From contig NZ_OZ244925.1 in NCBI RefSeq assembly GCF_965221945.1, forward strand, positions 1,798,001 through 1,862,000: a stretch of DNA of 64,000 nt, in the 5' to 3' direction. This document shows positions 1-7,446 of the stretch, one piece after another. This DNA is from Poriferisodalis sp965221945. GTDB lineage: Bacteria > Actinomycetota > Acidimicrobiia > Acidimicrobiales > Poriferisodalaceae. How positions within the stretch are numbered: the stretch's first letter is position 1; each line of letters starts with the position of its first letter. The notes under the pieces were generated by a model, which did not search any database, was not told the origin of the DNA, and was given only the letters and a program-made list of their open reading frames with translations. Position numbers and translations under genes: made by a program.

Positions 1-237
1 GGCGCCCTCGTCGTCTACACGGCACCCGGCATGCTGCCGGCCGAAACAGGAGAACTTCTCAGACTCGTCCAGCCGAGGTTGGTTCGCATCATTGGCGGGA
101 CCAACGCGATTCCCACCGCCGTTCAGAACGAGATCGCGGCTCTCTTGCCGTCGGGCGGCAGGACGCAACGCACCAGCGGCCAGACCCGGATTCACACATC
201 CGTCAACGTTGCCCGCGGAATCCTGCCGAGGGACTAG
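1..237 (+). CDS. C-terminal end of a cell-wall-binding repeat 2 protein (partial)
   Basis: The reading frame is open from base 1, so the gene begins outside the window; only the last 78 residues are seen. The segment RIIGGTNAIPTAVQNEI matches the 'vvGGt-aVs..v...l' core of cell wall binding repeat 2 (PF04122). It is followed by a second repeat-like start, TSGQTRIHTSVNVAR, resembling the 'sG.dRy.TAv.va' signature. Such repeats anchor secreted proteins to the Gram-positive wall. The effector part of this protein is not visible. A related domain occurs in the protease gene near 28.2 kb. The family assignment rests on motif recognition only. Confidence 0.7.
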   Translation, partial: GALVVYTAPGMLPAETGELLRLVQPRLVRIIGGTNAIPTAVQNEIAALLPSGGRTQRTSGQTRIHTSVNVARGILPRD

Positions 238-285
238 GTGCCCGTAGTCCGCCCCGGTGTCGTCACGGCTCCCCCGCTCGAGCGG

Positions 286-291
286 TACCGT
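286..291 (+). promoter_or_regulatory. TANNNT -10 box, leaderless start of the class V aminotransferase
   Basis: TACCGT ends 8 bases before the GTG at 300, and no Shine-Dalgarno sequence lies between. It fits the leaderless pattern repeated across the window. Confidence 0.6.
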
Positions 292-299
292 GCGGGCCC

Positions 300-1382
300 G
301 TGACGCACAGCGACCGCATCCTGATGGGACCGGGGCCGTCCAACCCCTATCCCGAAGTCATCGAAGCCTTCACCCGACCGGTGCTCGGCCACCTCGATCC
401 CGAGTTCATTGCTCTGCTGGACGAGATCAACGCGCGCCTTCGAACCGTCTGGCAGACCCAGAACCTGCTGACGTTCCCCGTGAGCGCCACCGGTTCGGCA
501 GGCATGGAGGCCGCCTTCTGCAACTTCGTGGAGCCCGCCGACACCGTCGTCATCGGCGTCAACGGCGTCTTCGGCACCCGCATGTGTGACGTCGCTTCAC
601 GATGCGGCGCCAATGTTGTCGCCGTCGAGGAGCCGTGGGGCCGCGCTATCGACCCCCAGCGGCTCATCGACGCGCACCCCTCGCCCAAGATCATCGCGGT
701 GGTGCATGCGGAGACCTCCACGGGTGTGCGCAACGACATCGCCCCGCTCGGTGAGGCCAAGGGTGATGCACTGTTGCTCGTCGACTGTGTCACGTCGCTG
801 GGCGGGATCCCGGTCGACATCGACGGATGGGGCACCGACATCGCTTACAGCGGCACCCAGAAGTGTCTCGGGGTGCCACCGGGCCTTGCCCCCCTCACTG
901 TCAGCGACCGCGCTCTCGAATCACTCGTGGCCAAGCCCCAGAGCTGGTACCTCGACCTCAACATGATCCGGGCCTATGTCGTCGGGGAGGGCGCTCGCGC
1001 CTACCACCACACGGCCCCGATCTCGATGCTCTACGCGCTGCACGCCGGCCTCGGAGCGGTGCTTGATGAAGGGCTCCACAACGCTTGGGCACGCCATCAG
1101 GCCTGCGGGGATGAGTTGCACGCCCGCCTGCCGGAACTGGGCTTCGAGCTGTGGGCCCAAGAGGGCCACCGGCTGCCCGAGCTGACCACCGTCACGCTGC
1201 CAGCAGGCTTTGACGACGTCGCCGGGCGGCGTACCCTGCTCGAGCGCTACGGCATCGAGGTGGGCGGCGGGCTGGGTCCCGTGGCAGGAAAGGTGTGGCG
1301 CATCGGCTGTATGGGCCACACAGCCCGGATGCGCAACGTCAGGATGCTGCTCGGCGCGCTCGAAGAACTGGTGGCAGCCTGA
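300..1382 (+). CDS. Class V PLP aminotransferase (alanine-glyoxylate / serine-pyruvate type)
   Basis: A 360-residue fold-type I aminotransferase. The N-terminal MGPGPSNPYPEV is the substrate-loop signature of the alanine-glyoxylate/serine-glyoxylate branch. SGTQKCLGVPPG contains the PLP-binding lysine, about K188. The expected reaction moves an amino group between alanine or serine and glyoxylate or pyruvate in the cytoplasm; the exact donor cannot be told from sequence. The GTG start is chosen because a TACCGT box lies 8 bases upstream and the family motif begins about 8 residues in. It is monocistronic, and the next gene is convergent, 30 bases away. Confidence 0.88.
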   Translation: MTHSDRILMGPGPSNPYPEVIEAFTRPVLGHLDPEFIALLDEINARLRTVWQTQNLLTFPVSATGSAGMEAAFCNFVEPADTVVIGVNGVFGTRMCDVASRCGANVVAVEEPWGRAIDPQRLIDAHPSPKIIAVVHAETSTGVRNDIAPLGEAKGDALLLVDCVTSLGGIPVDIDGWGTDIAYSGTQKCLGVPPGLAPLTVSDRALESLVAKPQSWYLDLNMIRAYVVGEGARAYHHTAPISMLYALHAGLGAVLDEGLHNAWARHQACGDELHARLPELGFELWAQEGHRLPELTTVTLPAGFDDVAGRRTLLERYGIEVGGGLGPVAGKVWRIGCMGHTARMRNVRMLLGALEELVAA

Positions 1383-1412
1383 GCTGCGGTCCGTGCCTCC
1401 TCTGGGGCCCGA

Positions 1413-2615
1413 TCAGGGCGTCGGGTGCAACGGCAGCCGTTCTTTGCCGAGCGCCGCTCGGTAGGTGTTGTGGAAGTGATGCAATGCCGGCTCGTTGCGT
1501 CCGAACACGACGTGCTCAAGCGCCCCACTGCTGGCTGAGCGCTGCTGGCTGGCGCTCATCGCGTAGTCCTCATCGCGGATGATGTTCCCGAAACCACGAG
1601 CGACCTCCTCGGCGAAGTGAGCGGCGTCTGCATCTGATGCAGCGTCAGACGCTGTGTCGAGCGAAACATGAGGTCGCAAGTAGAACGAGATGCGGCTGAT
1701 GTGCCGCCCCGGGTACCGGGCGTCGGGATAGGCACGGACCACGTACACAACACTGCCTGACGGGATGAACTGGACATTCGGGAACAGCCAGTACACCGGC
1801 AGTGTGGCGGTGCACAGATCCCAGTCGTCGGGCGACAGCTTGCGCACGTCGTCGATCTCGCGCCGGCACAGCAGCATCCGGTGATTCCGGCCGAAGGTGT
1901 CATAGCACTGCACGTTGCCGTAGAAGGCCCCATACAGCGTGTCGGCATGCAGCACCGGAAAGTGGTAGGTCTCGCCGAAGGTGTCCATGGCGAGCTTCCA
2001 GTTGCACGCCACGTCGTACCGGTCGCCGCCGAGCCACCTCAGCTCGCCGAGATCCCAATCGGCGAGGTCGGCTGCCAATTCGGCACCCAACAGCTCGTCG
2101 GGATCGATGACGCCGCCGGGCACCGGATGCACCCACAGCAGGCCGTGCTTCTCGACCGCAGGCAACGGGACCAAGCCGAGCTCTGAGCGGTCCAGCTCCC
2201 CGAATTGGTCGGATTTCGGCAATCCCACCAATGTCCCGTCGCCGTCGTAGGTCCAGTTGTGGAACGGGCAGGCAAAACGCCGCTTGGTGCCGCGCTCTGC
2301 TGTTTCGACGACGACGCCACGGTGCCGGCAGACATTCACGAACGCCTTGAATTCCCCCGATGCTGAGCGCGTCAGCAGGATCGGCGTACTCAGTTCGTCG
2401 AAGGTCATGAACGAACCCGGTTCGGGGAGGTCGCCCGACAGCCCGACGATCTGGGGGTATCGATCGAAGAACTCCCGCTGCTCGAGTGCTGCGAGTTCTG
2501 GATCGGCATACGCCGACGTGGGGTTGTAACGCACACCGCCGGCATCGACGTTGGTGCCAGAGTCGAGGCGCGCGAGCAGCGTCTTGATCTGATCGATTTG
2601 TTCTGCGCGCTTCAC
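1413..2615 (-). CDS. Rieske non-heme iron oxygenase, alpha-subunit type
   Basis: A 400-residue aromatic-ring-hydroxylating oxygenase large subunit. The Rieske [2Fe-2S] ligands are C96-x-H98 and C116-x2-H119 (CRHRG and CPFHNW). The mononuclear iron site shows GETYHFPVLH (H218 and H223), with the third carboxylate expected near the C-terminus. Proteins of this family hydroxylate or demethylate aromatic or quaternary-amine substrates using a separate reductase, which is not adjacent here. GTG start. It is the last gene of a minus-strand trio after an enoyl-CoA hydratase and a DUF1330 protein, which suggests a catabolic unit. The substrate is unknown. Confidence 0.88.
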   Translation of the reverse strand: MKRAEQIDQIKTLLARLDSGTNVDAGGVRYNPTSAYADPELAALEQREFFDRYPQIVGLSGDLPEPGSFMTFDELSTPILLTRSASGEFKAFVNVCRHRGVVVETAERGTKRRFACPFHNWTYDGDGTLVGLPKSDQFGELDRSELGLVPLPAVEKHGLLWVHPVPGGVIDPDELLGAELAADLADWDLGELRWLGGDRYDVACNWKLAMDTFGETYHFPVLHADTLYGAFYGNVQCYDTFGRNHRMLLCRREIDDVRKLSPDDWDLCTATLPVYWLFPNVQFIPSGSVVYVVRAYPDARYPGRHISRISFYLRPHVSLDTASDAASDADAAHFAEEVARGFGNIIRDEDYAMSASQQRSASSGALEHVVFGRNEPALHHFHNTYRAALGKERLPLHPTP

Positions 2616-2631
2616 AGCCGGAATTCCGGCT
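2616..2631. repeat. 16-bp perfect palindrome between DUF1330 and Rieske genes
   Basis: AGCCGGAATTCCGGCT fills the whole 15-base gap between the DUF1330 stop and the Rieske GTG start. It could be an operator, an mRNA hairpin masking the Rieske start, or chance in GC-rich DNA. Confidence 0.6.
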
Positions 2632-2927
2632 CAGCCGGTGTTGAACGACTGTGCCAGGACGGAGAAACCCTCGGTGTTCTCAAGACGCATGCCGACGATT
2701 TCCTGGTACTCGGGCGAGTTGTACCAAGCCTTGGCGGCCTCGGTATCGGGGAACTCCAGGACAATGGTCTGGGGACCTGGCGGGGTGCCCTCCATCACCT
2801 CGGAGGCCGCGTCGAACGCAACCAGCTTGGCCCCTGCGGCCTGCACCGTGGGCGCTGCCGCCTTCTGGTACTGCCGATACGCATTGGCGTCCTTCACGAC
2901 GTACTGAGCAATGAAATATGCAGCCAT
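2631..2927 (-). CDS. DUF1330 family protein
   Basis: A 98-residue protein with the DUF1330 pattern: MAAYFIAQYVVKDANAYRQY at the start and VLEFPDTEAAKAWYNSPEYQ in the second half, a ferredoxin-like alpha/beta (dimeric barrel) fold. The biochemical role of this family is poorly defined. It lies between enoyl-CoA hydratase and the Rieske oxygenase on the same strand, so a role in the same catabolic unit is plausible. A CATACT hexamer 7 bases before the ATG is one base off the TANNNT box used elsewhere here. The length is typical of the family. Confidence 0.85.
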   Translation of the reverse strand: MAAYFIAQYVVKDANAYRQYQKAAAPTVQAAGAKLVAFDAASEVMEGTPPGPQTIVLEFPDTEAAKAWYNSPEYQEIVGMRLENTEGFSVLAQSFNTG

Positions 2928-3016
2928 GCGCGGCAGTATGCCATCTGGCCGCGACTCTCAGCGAGTTGGGTGGGACCGAAGGTCCTCGCGGGAGACTCGT
3001 CGAGGCTCTTGGTGGC

Positions 3017-3877
3017 TCAGCGGAGCCAGTCGTTGAACTCGGGTTGCCGCTTGGCCAGGAATGCCGAGACGCCCTCTGCTGCATCGGGCAGGTGATCGGT
3101 GATTGCGGTCTTCGCAGCGATCTCGTCGAGAGATTGCTCCCAAGTCATCTCCGCCGCCAGCAGGATCGACCGCTTGAGCATGCGCATCGCCACCTGGGGG
3201 CCCTCGGCCAGTTCGGCTGCGAGCTCGGCCGTGGCTGCGGGCAACTGGTCGTCGTCGACCACCTCATGGACCAGGCCCAGCTCATGCGCCACCGATGCAT
3301 CGACGATCCGCTTGCGCATCATGAAGTCCGTCGCGCGGGCCACGCCGAGATGCTGCACCAGCAGCCACTGGCCGCCCTCGTCGGGCAGCAGGCCGAAGCG
3401 AAGCGTTGCAGAACCCATGCGAGCCGAGCGTGCCGCAATGCGGAAGTCGCAGGCCAAGGCGAAGCTGAAGCCGGTCTGGATGGCGAAGCCATTGATCGCG
3501 GCGACGGTCAGCTTGTCCAGATGGCGGACCGCTGTGTTGACGGCCTGCGAGATCGTCCGCAGTCCGTTGTAGGTGCCCGGCGCGTTGTGGTGGCCGCCGA
3601 AGATCGGCGCCGTGGAGCCCGGATGGACTTCCTCGTAGCCGCGCAGGTCGTCGCCGGCCCAGAAGGCCCGACCCTGGCCGGTGAAAACGAGCACGCGCAC
3701 GTCGTCGTCCATCTGTGCCTGGGTCAGCAGTTCGACCAAGTCCCGCTTCATCGGCGCGTTCGAGGCGTTCATCGCCTCGGGTCGATTGAACGTGACGGTC
3801 AGGACACCACTGTCCGCCAACGAGGTCTCAAATCCGAAGTACTCGGTGTCGCCTATTCCCGATTGACGCTGTGCCAT
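3017..3877 (-). CDS. Enoyl-CoA hydratase/isomerase family protein
   Basis: A 286-residue crotonase-fold enzyme. VTFNRPEAMNASN opens the fold; GRAFWAGDDLRGYEE and INGFAIQTGFSFALACDFRIA carry the oxyanion-hole regions; MGSATLRFGLLPDEGG follows. Substrates are acyl-CoA thioesters, and the exact reaction (hydration, isomerisation or hydrolysis) cannot be assigned. The open frame runs further upstream, but ATG 3877 is preferred because GGGGAG lies 5 bases before it and the crotonase homology begins soon after. It is the first gene of the minus-strand trio with DUF1330 and the Rieske oxygenase. Confidence 0.85.
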   Translation of the reverse strand: MAQRQSGIGDTEYFGFETSLADSGVLTVTFNRPEAMNASNAPMKRDLVELLTQAQMDDDVRVLVFTGQGRAFWAGDDLRGYEEVHPGSTAPIFGGHHNAPGTYNGLRTISQAVNTAVRHLDKLTVAAINGFAIQTGFSFALACDFRIAARSARMGSATLRFGLLPDEGGQWLLVQHLGVARATDFMMRKRIVDASVAHELGLVHEVVDDDQLPAATAELAAELAEGPQVAMRMLKRSILLAAEMTWEQSLDEIAAKTAITDHLPDAAEGVSAFLAKRQPEFNDWLR

Positions 3878-3940
3878 TGCAACTCCCCGGTGGTCTCGCA
3901 GGTCGGTGGCCCCGAACCTAACGAATCTGCGGCAGCTGGA

Positions 3941-3946
3941 TACGCT
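3941..3946 (+). promoter_or_regulatory. TANNNT -10 box before the small hypothetical gene
   Basis: TACGCT followed by 7 bases and GTG 3954; leaderless arrangement. Confidence 0.55.
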
Positions 3947-3953
3947 GCGCGCC

Positions 3954-4328
3954 GTGCCAGACCAGCCGTACGTCTCCCGAGCACCGTTCGCCCCCTTTGA
4001 CGGTGTGCTCATGCTGCGGCTCGATACCGAGACGCCCGCTGGTGACCGGACCTACTACGTCACGCCCTTCGTGACAGATGGCGGGCGGATGTTTGTCTTC
4101 GACGAACCCGGCGATCGCAGTGATGCGCTCGAGGCACTGCTCATCGGCAACCGCACGGCGATCAGCTCTGCGACAACGGGTGGCCTGAGCATCGGCGCCA
4201 TTGGGCGCAACCCGACTCCGGCCGAGGAAGCATGGGCGCGTGACGCTTGCTCGGCGCGCTTCTTCTACGACCAGGCCTTGCAAGACCTCGCCCAGCTCGG
4301 CGGCCTCGTGACCCTGCACCCCGTCTGA
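3954..4328 (+). CDS. Hypothetical protein, 124 residues
   Basis: I do not recognise this protein. It is soluble, acidic and lacks a signal peptide or membrane segment. Its first half reads like a beta-rich domain (GVLMLRLDTETPAGDRTYYV, GGRMFVFDEPGD). GTG 3954 is preferred to the in-frame GTG 48 bases upstream because TACGCT lies exactly 7 bases before it. It is divergent from the enoyl-CoA hydratase and followed by the luciferase-like oxidoreductase, which has its own promoter. Codon use looks like that of its neighbours. Confidence 0.6.
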   Translation: MPDQPYVSRAPFAPFDGVLMLRLDTETPAGDRTYYVTPFVTDGGRMFVFDEPGDRSDALEALLIGNRTAISSATTGGLSIGAIGRNPTPAEEAWARDACSARFFYDQALQDLAQLGGLVTLHPV

Positions 4329-4356
4329 GCAGCCGTCCGCCACGAACGCAAAGACC

Positions 4357-4362
4357 TAGGGT
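4357..4362 (+). promoter_or_regulatory. TANNNT -10 box of the luciferase-like oxidoreductase
   Basis: TAGGGT with a 6-base spacer to ATG 4369; no ribosome binding site. Confidence 0.55.
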
Positions 4363-4368
4363 GCGCTG

Positions 4369-5463
4369 ATGCGCACAGCCATTGGATTCGGGGGGCCGGC
4401 GTCGGGCAAGCGGCGGGATTGGGACGAACAGGTCGAGTTCCTGCGCGAGGCCGAGCGTCTTGGCGTGGACATCTTGTGGTCGGCCGAGGCGTGGGGCATG
4501 GACGGCGTCAGCACGCTGGCGTACCTCGCCGCAGTCACCGAACGGGTGAAGCTCGGCACCGGCATCCTGCAGATATCGGCCCGCGCCCCGGCGATGACCG
4601 CCATGACTGCGCTGTCAATGGCTGCGATGACGGGCGACCGCTTCATCTTGGGACTCGGCGTCAGTGGACCTCAAGTCGTCGAGGGCCTCCACGGGGTGCC
4701 GTTCGCCGACCCGCTGGGGCGGCTGCGCGAGACCGTCGACATCTGCCGCCAGGCGTTCGCCGGCGAGCGGATCTCCCACGAAGGCCGCCACCATGTCCTC
4801 CCACTGCCGGGCGGTCAGGGCAAGTCTCTGCGTCTCTCCCAACCCGCCAATGACACCATCGAGATCTGGCTCGCGACCCTTGGGCCCAAGTCATTGCGCT
4901 ACACCGGTCAGGCTGCCGACGGCTGGGTGGGTGTGTGCTTCGTGCCGAGCTGTCCCGAGGTCACCTGGGGTCAGGTGCTTGAGGGGGCCGCGGCGGCCGG
5001 GCGTGCGCCAGGTTCGGTGGCCTGCCAGGCCGGGGGCGCCGTCGAATTCGGTGACGATCTTGAAGCGCTGATCGAACCGCGGCGTCCCGGCGTCGCCTTC
5101 ACGCTGGGCGCGATGGGATCGGCCACGGCCAACTTTTACAACGACGCCTACTGCCGGGCGGGCTTCGAGGACGAGTGCCGTGGGGTGCAGCGCCTGTGGC
5201 TCGACGGCGATCGCGCCGCCGCAGCGGTTCCGGATCGGCTGATCACCGAGACGAATTTCTTGGGGACCCACGAACAGGTCACCGATCAGGTGCGCGGGTA
5301 TCGAGACGCCGGCGTGGACGTCTTGCGCCTGCAGCCCGAGGGACCCACTGCCATCGATCGCTTGGACACGCTCGACCAGATGATCGACATCGTGCGAGAC
5401 GTCAGTGCTGAACCCGCCAGCACAGGGCCCGTCGGCACTGGGCCCGCCAACACGTCGTCCTAG
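4369..5463 (+). CDS. Luciferase-like (LLM class) flavin/F420-dependent oxidoreductase
   Basis: A 364-residue TIM-barrel protein of the bacterial luciferase superfamily. Signatures are EAERLGVDILWSAEAWGMDG, TERVKLGTGILQISARAP, MTGDRFILGLGVSGPQVVEG and IWLATLGPKSLRYTGQAADG. Actinobacterial members of this clade usually use coenzyme F420, though flavin cannot be excluded. The substrate is unknown. A Pro/Gly/Thr-rich C-terminal tail (about residues 350-364) looks disordered. The ATG is preceded by a leaderless-type TAGGGT box. Confidence 0.85.
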   Translation: MRTAIGFGGPASGKRRDWDEQVEFLREAERLGVDILWSAEAWGMDGVSTLAYLAAVTERVKLGTGILQISARAPAMTAMTALSMAAMTGDRFILGLGVSGPQVVEGLHGVPFADPLGRLRETVDICRQAFAGERISHEGRHHVLPLPGGQGKSLRLSQPANDTIEIWLATLGPKSLRYTGQAADGWVGVCFVPSCPEVTWGQVLEGAAAAGRAPGSVACQAGGAVEFGDDLEALIEPRRPGVAFTLGAMGSATANFYNDAYCRAGFEDECRGVQRLWLDGDRAAAAVPDRLITETNFLGTHEQVTDQVRGYRDAGVDVLRLQPEGPTAIDRLDTLDQMIDIVRDVSAEPASTGPVGTGPANTSS

Positions 5464-5518
5464 CTGTGCCCCCTGCACCGGAGCGTCGACGACTGCGCGA
5501 GGCCCACGGCTCGAGCGA

Positions 5519-5524
5519 TATAGT
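5519..5524 (+). promoter_or_regulatory. -10 box TATAGT of the vapBC-type operon
   Basis: TATAGT, then the 7 bases CTTACTT, then ATG 5532. It is one of the best matches to the leaderless pattern and supports the internal ATG as the real antitoxin start. Confidence 0.65.
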
Positions 5525-5531
5525 CTTACTT

Positions 5532-5780
5532 ATGACTAGAGAAGTAAGGAAACGTCCCCGGGGGCGCACGACGATTACGTCGAAGCATCAGGTCACGATC
5601 CCGGCTGAGGCGTTTGCCGCCGCGGGCCTGACCGCCGGCGACTCGTTGCAGGGCAGAGCGCTGGGCCCGGGACGCGTCCTGTTCGAGCGGGTCGGCGACC
5701 GGCTCGCCGAGACTGCCGGGATCTTCGACGGCATCTATCCAGAGAACGCTGTCGAGGTGCTGCGCGGTGAGTGGGAGTAG
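5532..5780 (+). CDS. SpoVT/AbrB-type antitoxin of a PIN-domain toxin pair
   Basis: An 82-residue protein with an AbrB/MazE swapped-hairpin DNA-binding domain: RTTITSKHQVTIPAEAFAAAGLTAGD carries the diagnostic 'sKhQvtIP' core. A C-terminal segment (about residues 60-82) is expected to wrap the toxin. An upstream in-frame start exists, but ATG 5532 has a perfect TATAGT box 7 bases before it. The gene overlaps the PIN toxin by 14 bases, implying translational coupling and autoregulation as in VapBC. Confidence 0.85.
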   Translation: MTREVRKRPRGRTTITSKHQVTIPAEAFAAAGLTAGDSLQGRALGPGRVLFERVGDRLAETAGIFDGIYPENAVEVLRGEWE

Positions 5781-6198
5781 CGCGACTGGGCTGGTGGTCG
5801 TGGATGCCGGCGTGGTCATCGGTCACCTCGATCGGGCCAATCCGCACCACGACACCTCCGCTCATGCGCTCGCGGCAGCAGCGTCGGTTGCCGAGCGCTT
5901 GATGCTGCCGGTCACGGCTTTCGCCGAATGCCTCGTCTACCCAGCACAGGCCGGTAGCAAGGCCACAGAACGATTCGAAGCAGCACTCGCAGCGATCCCG
6001 ATCGGCGTTCTTGACGCCGATGCCGATGTCGCCCGAACCGCCGCCGGCTTGCGGGCCGAACACCCATCGCTGAAGCTCCCCGATGCCTTCGTCATCGCAA
6101 CCGCCATCGTCCACAAGGCCGATGCACTCCTGACCACCGACCGTCGATGGCCCGCCGCCCTGGTCCGGTCGCTCACGCCCTCGTTGGACATCATCTGA
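5767..6198 (+). CDS. PIN-domain RNase toxin (VapC-like)
   Basis: A 143-residue PIN domain. The acidic metal-binding residues are visible at D13 (VVVDAGVVIG), E54 (AFAECLV), D106 (LPDAFVIATA) and D125 (LLTTDRRW), so the nuclease site appears intact. Toxins of this kind cleave tRNA or other structured RNA until bound by the cognate antitoxin, here the AbrB-like protein encoded just upstream. The GTG start lies inside the antitoxin's last codons. The RNA target cannot be inferred. Confidence 0.85.
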   Translation: MSGSSATGLVVVDAGVVIGHLDRANPHHDTSAHALAAAASVAERLMLPVTAFAECLVYPAQAGSKATERFEAALAAIPIGVLDADADVARTAAGLRAEHPSLKLPDAFVIATAIVHKADALLTTDRRWPAALVRSLTPSLDII

Positions 6199-6233
6199 AC
6201 AGCGATCAGCACGAGAGCAGGCCGCGGCGTCAC

Positions 6234-6239
6234 TACCGT
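6234..6239 (+). promoter_or_regulatory. TANNNT -10 box of msrB
   Basis: TACCGT with a 7-base spacer to ATG 6247. The box overlaps an in-frame upstream GTG, arguing against that earlier start. Confidence 0.6.
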
Positions 6240-6246
6240 GGTGTCC

Positions 6247-6684
6247 ATGACCGAGGACCCTGTCACGTTCAGCGAATCCGAGCTGCGGGAGCGACTCACG
6301 CCGATGCAGTACCACGTCACCCAAGAGGCAGGCACCGAGCGGCCGTTCACGGGCGAGACGTGGGACAACCATGACGAAGGCGGGTACCGCTGCGTGGTGT
6401 GCGGCGCCGAGTTGTTCAGCTCAGAAACGAAGTTCGAGAGCGGTTCTGGTTGGCCGAGCTTTACCCAGCCCGTCTCGGGCGATGCGGTGGACACTGAGGC
6501 CGATCGCGCGTACGGCATGGTCCGTACCGAGGTGATGTGCAAGGCCTGCGGGGCTCATCTCGGTCACGTCTTTCCCGACGGACCGCGGCCGACGGGCGAT
6601 CGCTACTGCATGAATTCGGCGTCGTTGCAATTCGTGCCGACCGACGAGCCCGACCGACGAGCCCGACTGAAGAGGGCCGACTGA
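6247..6684 (+). CDS. msrB: Peptide methionine (R)-S-oxide reductase MsrB
   Basis: A 145-residue MsrB. It reduces the R epimer of methionine sulfoxide in proteins in the cytosol using thioredoxin. Zinc-binding CxxC pairs are at C49/C52 (CVVCG) and C98/C101 (CKACG). The catalytic cysteine is C121 in RYCMNSASL, after the GSGWPSF and HLGHVFPDGP motifs. It is a single-gene unit with its own leaderless promoter. The C-terminal tail DRRARLKRAD is slightly longer than the family core. The next gene is convergent. Confidence 0.93.
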   Translation: MTEDPVTFSESELRERLTPMQYHVTQEAGTERPFTGETWDNHDEGGYRCVVCGAELFSSETKFESGSGWPSFTQPVSGDAVDTEADRAYGMVRTEVMCKACGAHLGHVFPDGPRPTGDRYCMNSASLQFVPTDEPDRRARLKRAD

Positions 6685-6711
6685 GCACCGGCCCGGGACG
6701 TTTGCGGGGCG

Positions 6712-7350
6712 TCAGCTGGTGCTGTCAGTGTCGGATTCGTCTCCGATGTCGAAGCTGAGCTGCACGGCAATAGGTTCGTCGGGGAACAGCTTCACCACGT
6801 CCGCATCCAGCTCTCGGCGAACGCCTGCCACCGACAGCACATTGAGCATCGCCGCCTGACCCTGGCGCAGGAGGCTGAGCACCTGGTCGTCGTCGACCAT
6901 CAGCACGTCGCTGCCGCTGATGACGATGGTCGCTGAGGCGACCTCACCCCCGAGCTGGTTGCGCAGGTAGTCGAACGCCCGGGCAATTGACTTCAGGTCG
7001 ATGCCCTGATCGCGCATCTTCTTGGCTATCTTCAGTTCCACGAGGTCGTTGTAGGAATAGCGGCGGCGCGATCCGCTGCCTGCTGCCTCCGCGACCGACG
7101 GCCTCACCAGCCCCTTACGGGCCCAGTGGTCGAGCTGGCGGTAGCTGATCCCGACAAGTTCCGCAGTCTGCGGCCCAAAGAATCCCTCAGAGAATTCACC
7201 CGGTTCGTCAGCGACGGCTGTGCGAGGGACGGCTGTCGGAGGCACGATCGCGCCTACTGATCCGGCGGAAGGCTCGGGCTGCGGCTTCGGTAGGTCATCG
7301 CTCTCGGAGGTATCGGGCTCGGGCAAGAAATCTCGCTGCTGGTTGGCCAT
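6712..7350 (-). CDS. MerR-family regulator (FtsR/Rv1830-like)
   Basis: A 212-residue regulator with a MerR helix-turn-helix: GISYRQLDHWARKGLVRPSV, then RRRYSYNDLVELKIAKKMRDQG. A disordered acidic N-terminus precedes it (about residues 1-60), and a C-terminal alpha/beta segment includes ATIVISGSDVLMVDDDQ. Position and architecture match M. tuberculosis Rv1830, whose Corynebacterium homologue FtsR controls ftsZ; that function is inferred by homology. ATG 7350 is chosen over an upstream start because AAGGAGA lies 7-8 bases before it. It follows the CapA-like gene in the conserved cluster. Confidence 0.82.
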   Translation of the reverse strand: MANQQRDFLPEPDTSESDDLPKPQPEPSAGSVGAIVPPTAVPRTAVADEPGEFSEGFFGPQTAELVGISYRQLDHWARKGLVRPSVAEAAGSGSRRRYSYNDLVELKIAKKMRDQGIDLKSIARAFDYLRNQLGGEVASATIVISGSDVLMVDDDQVLSLLRQGQAAMLNVLSVAGVRRELDADVVKLFPDEPIAVQLSFDIGDESDTDSTS

Positions 7351-7446
7351 CGGTGTCTCCTTCCCCGTCCAGTTACGGCTTTGCAAATCACACCCGGCGA
7401 ACTACCGAGTTGTGATCTGTGCTCCAACAGAGCGTACGGGGGCGCG

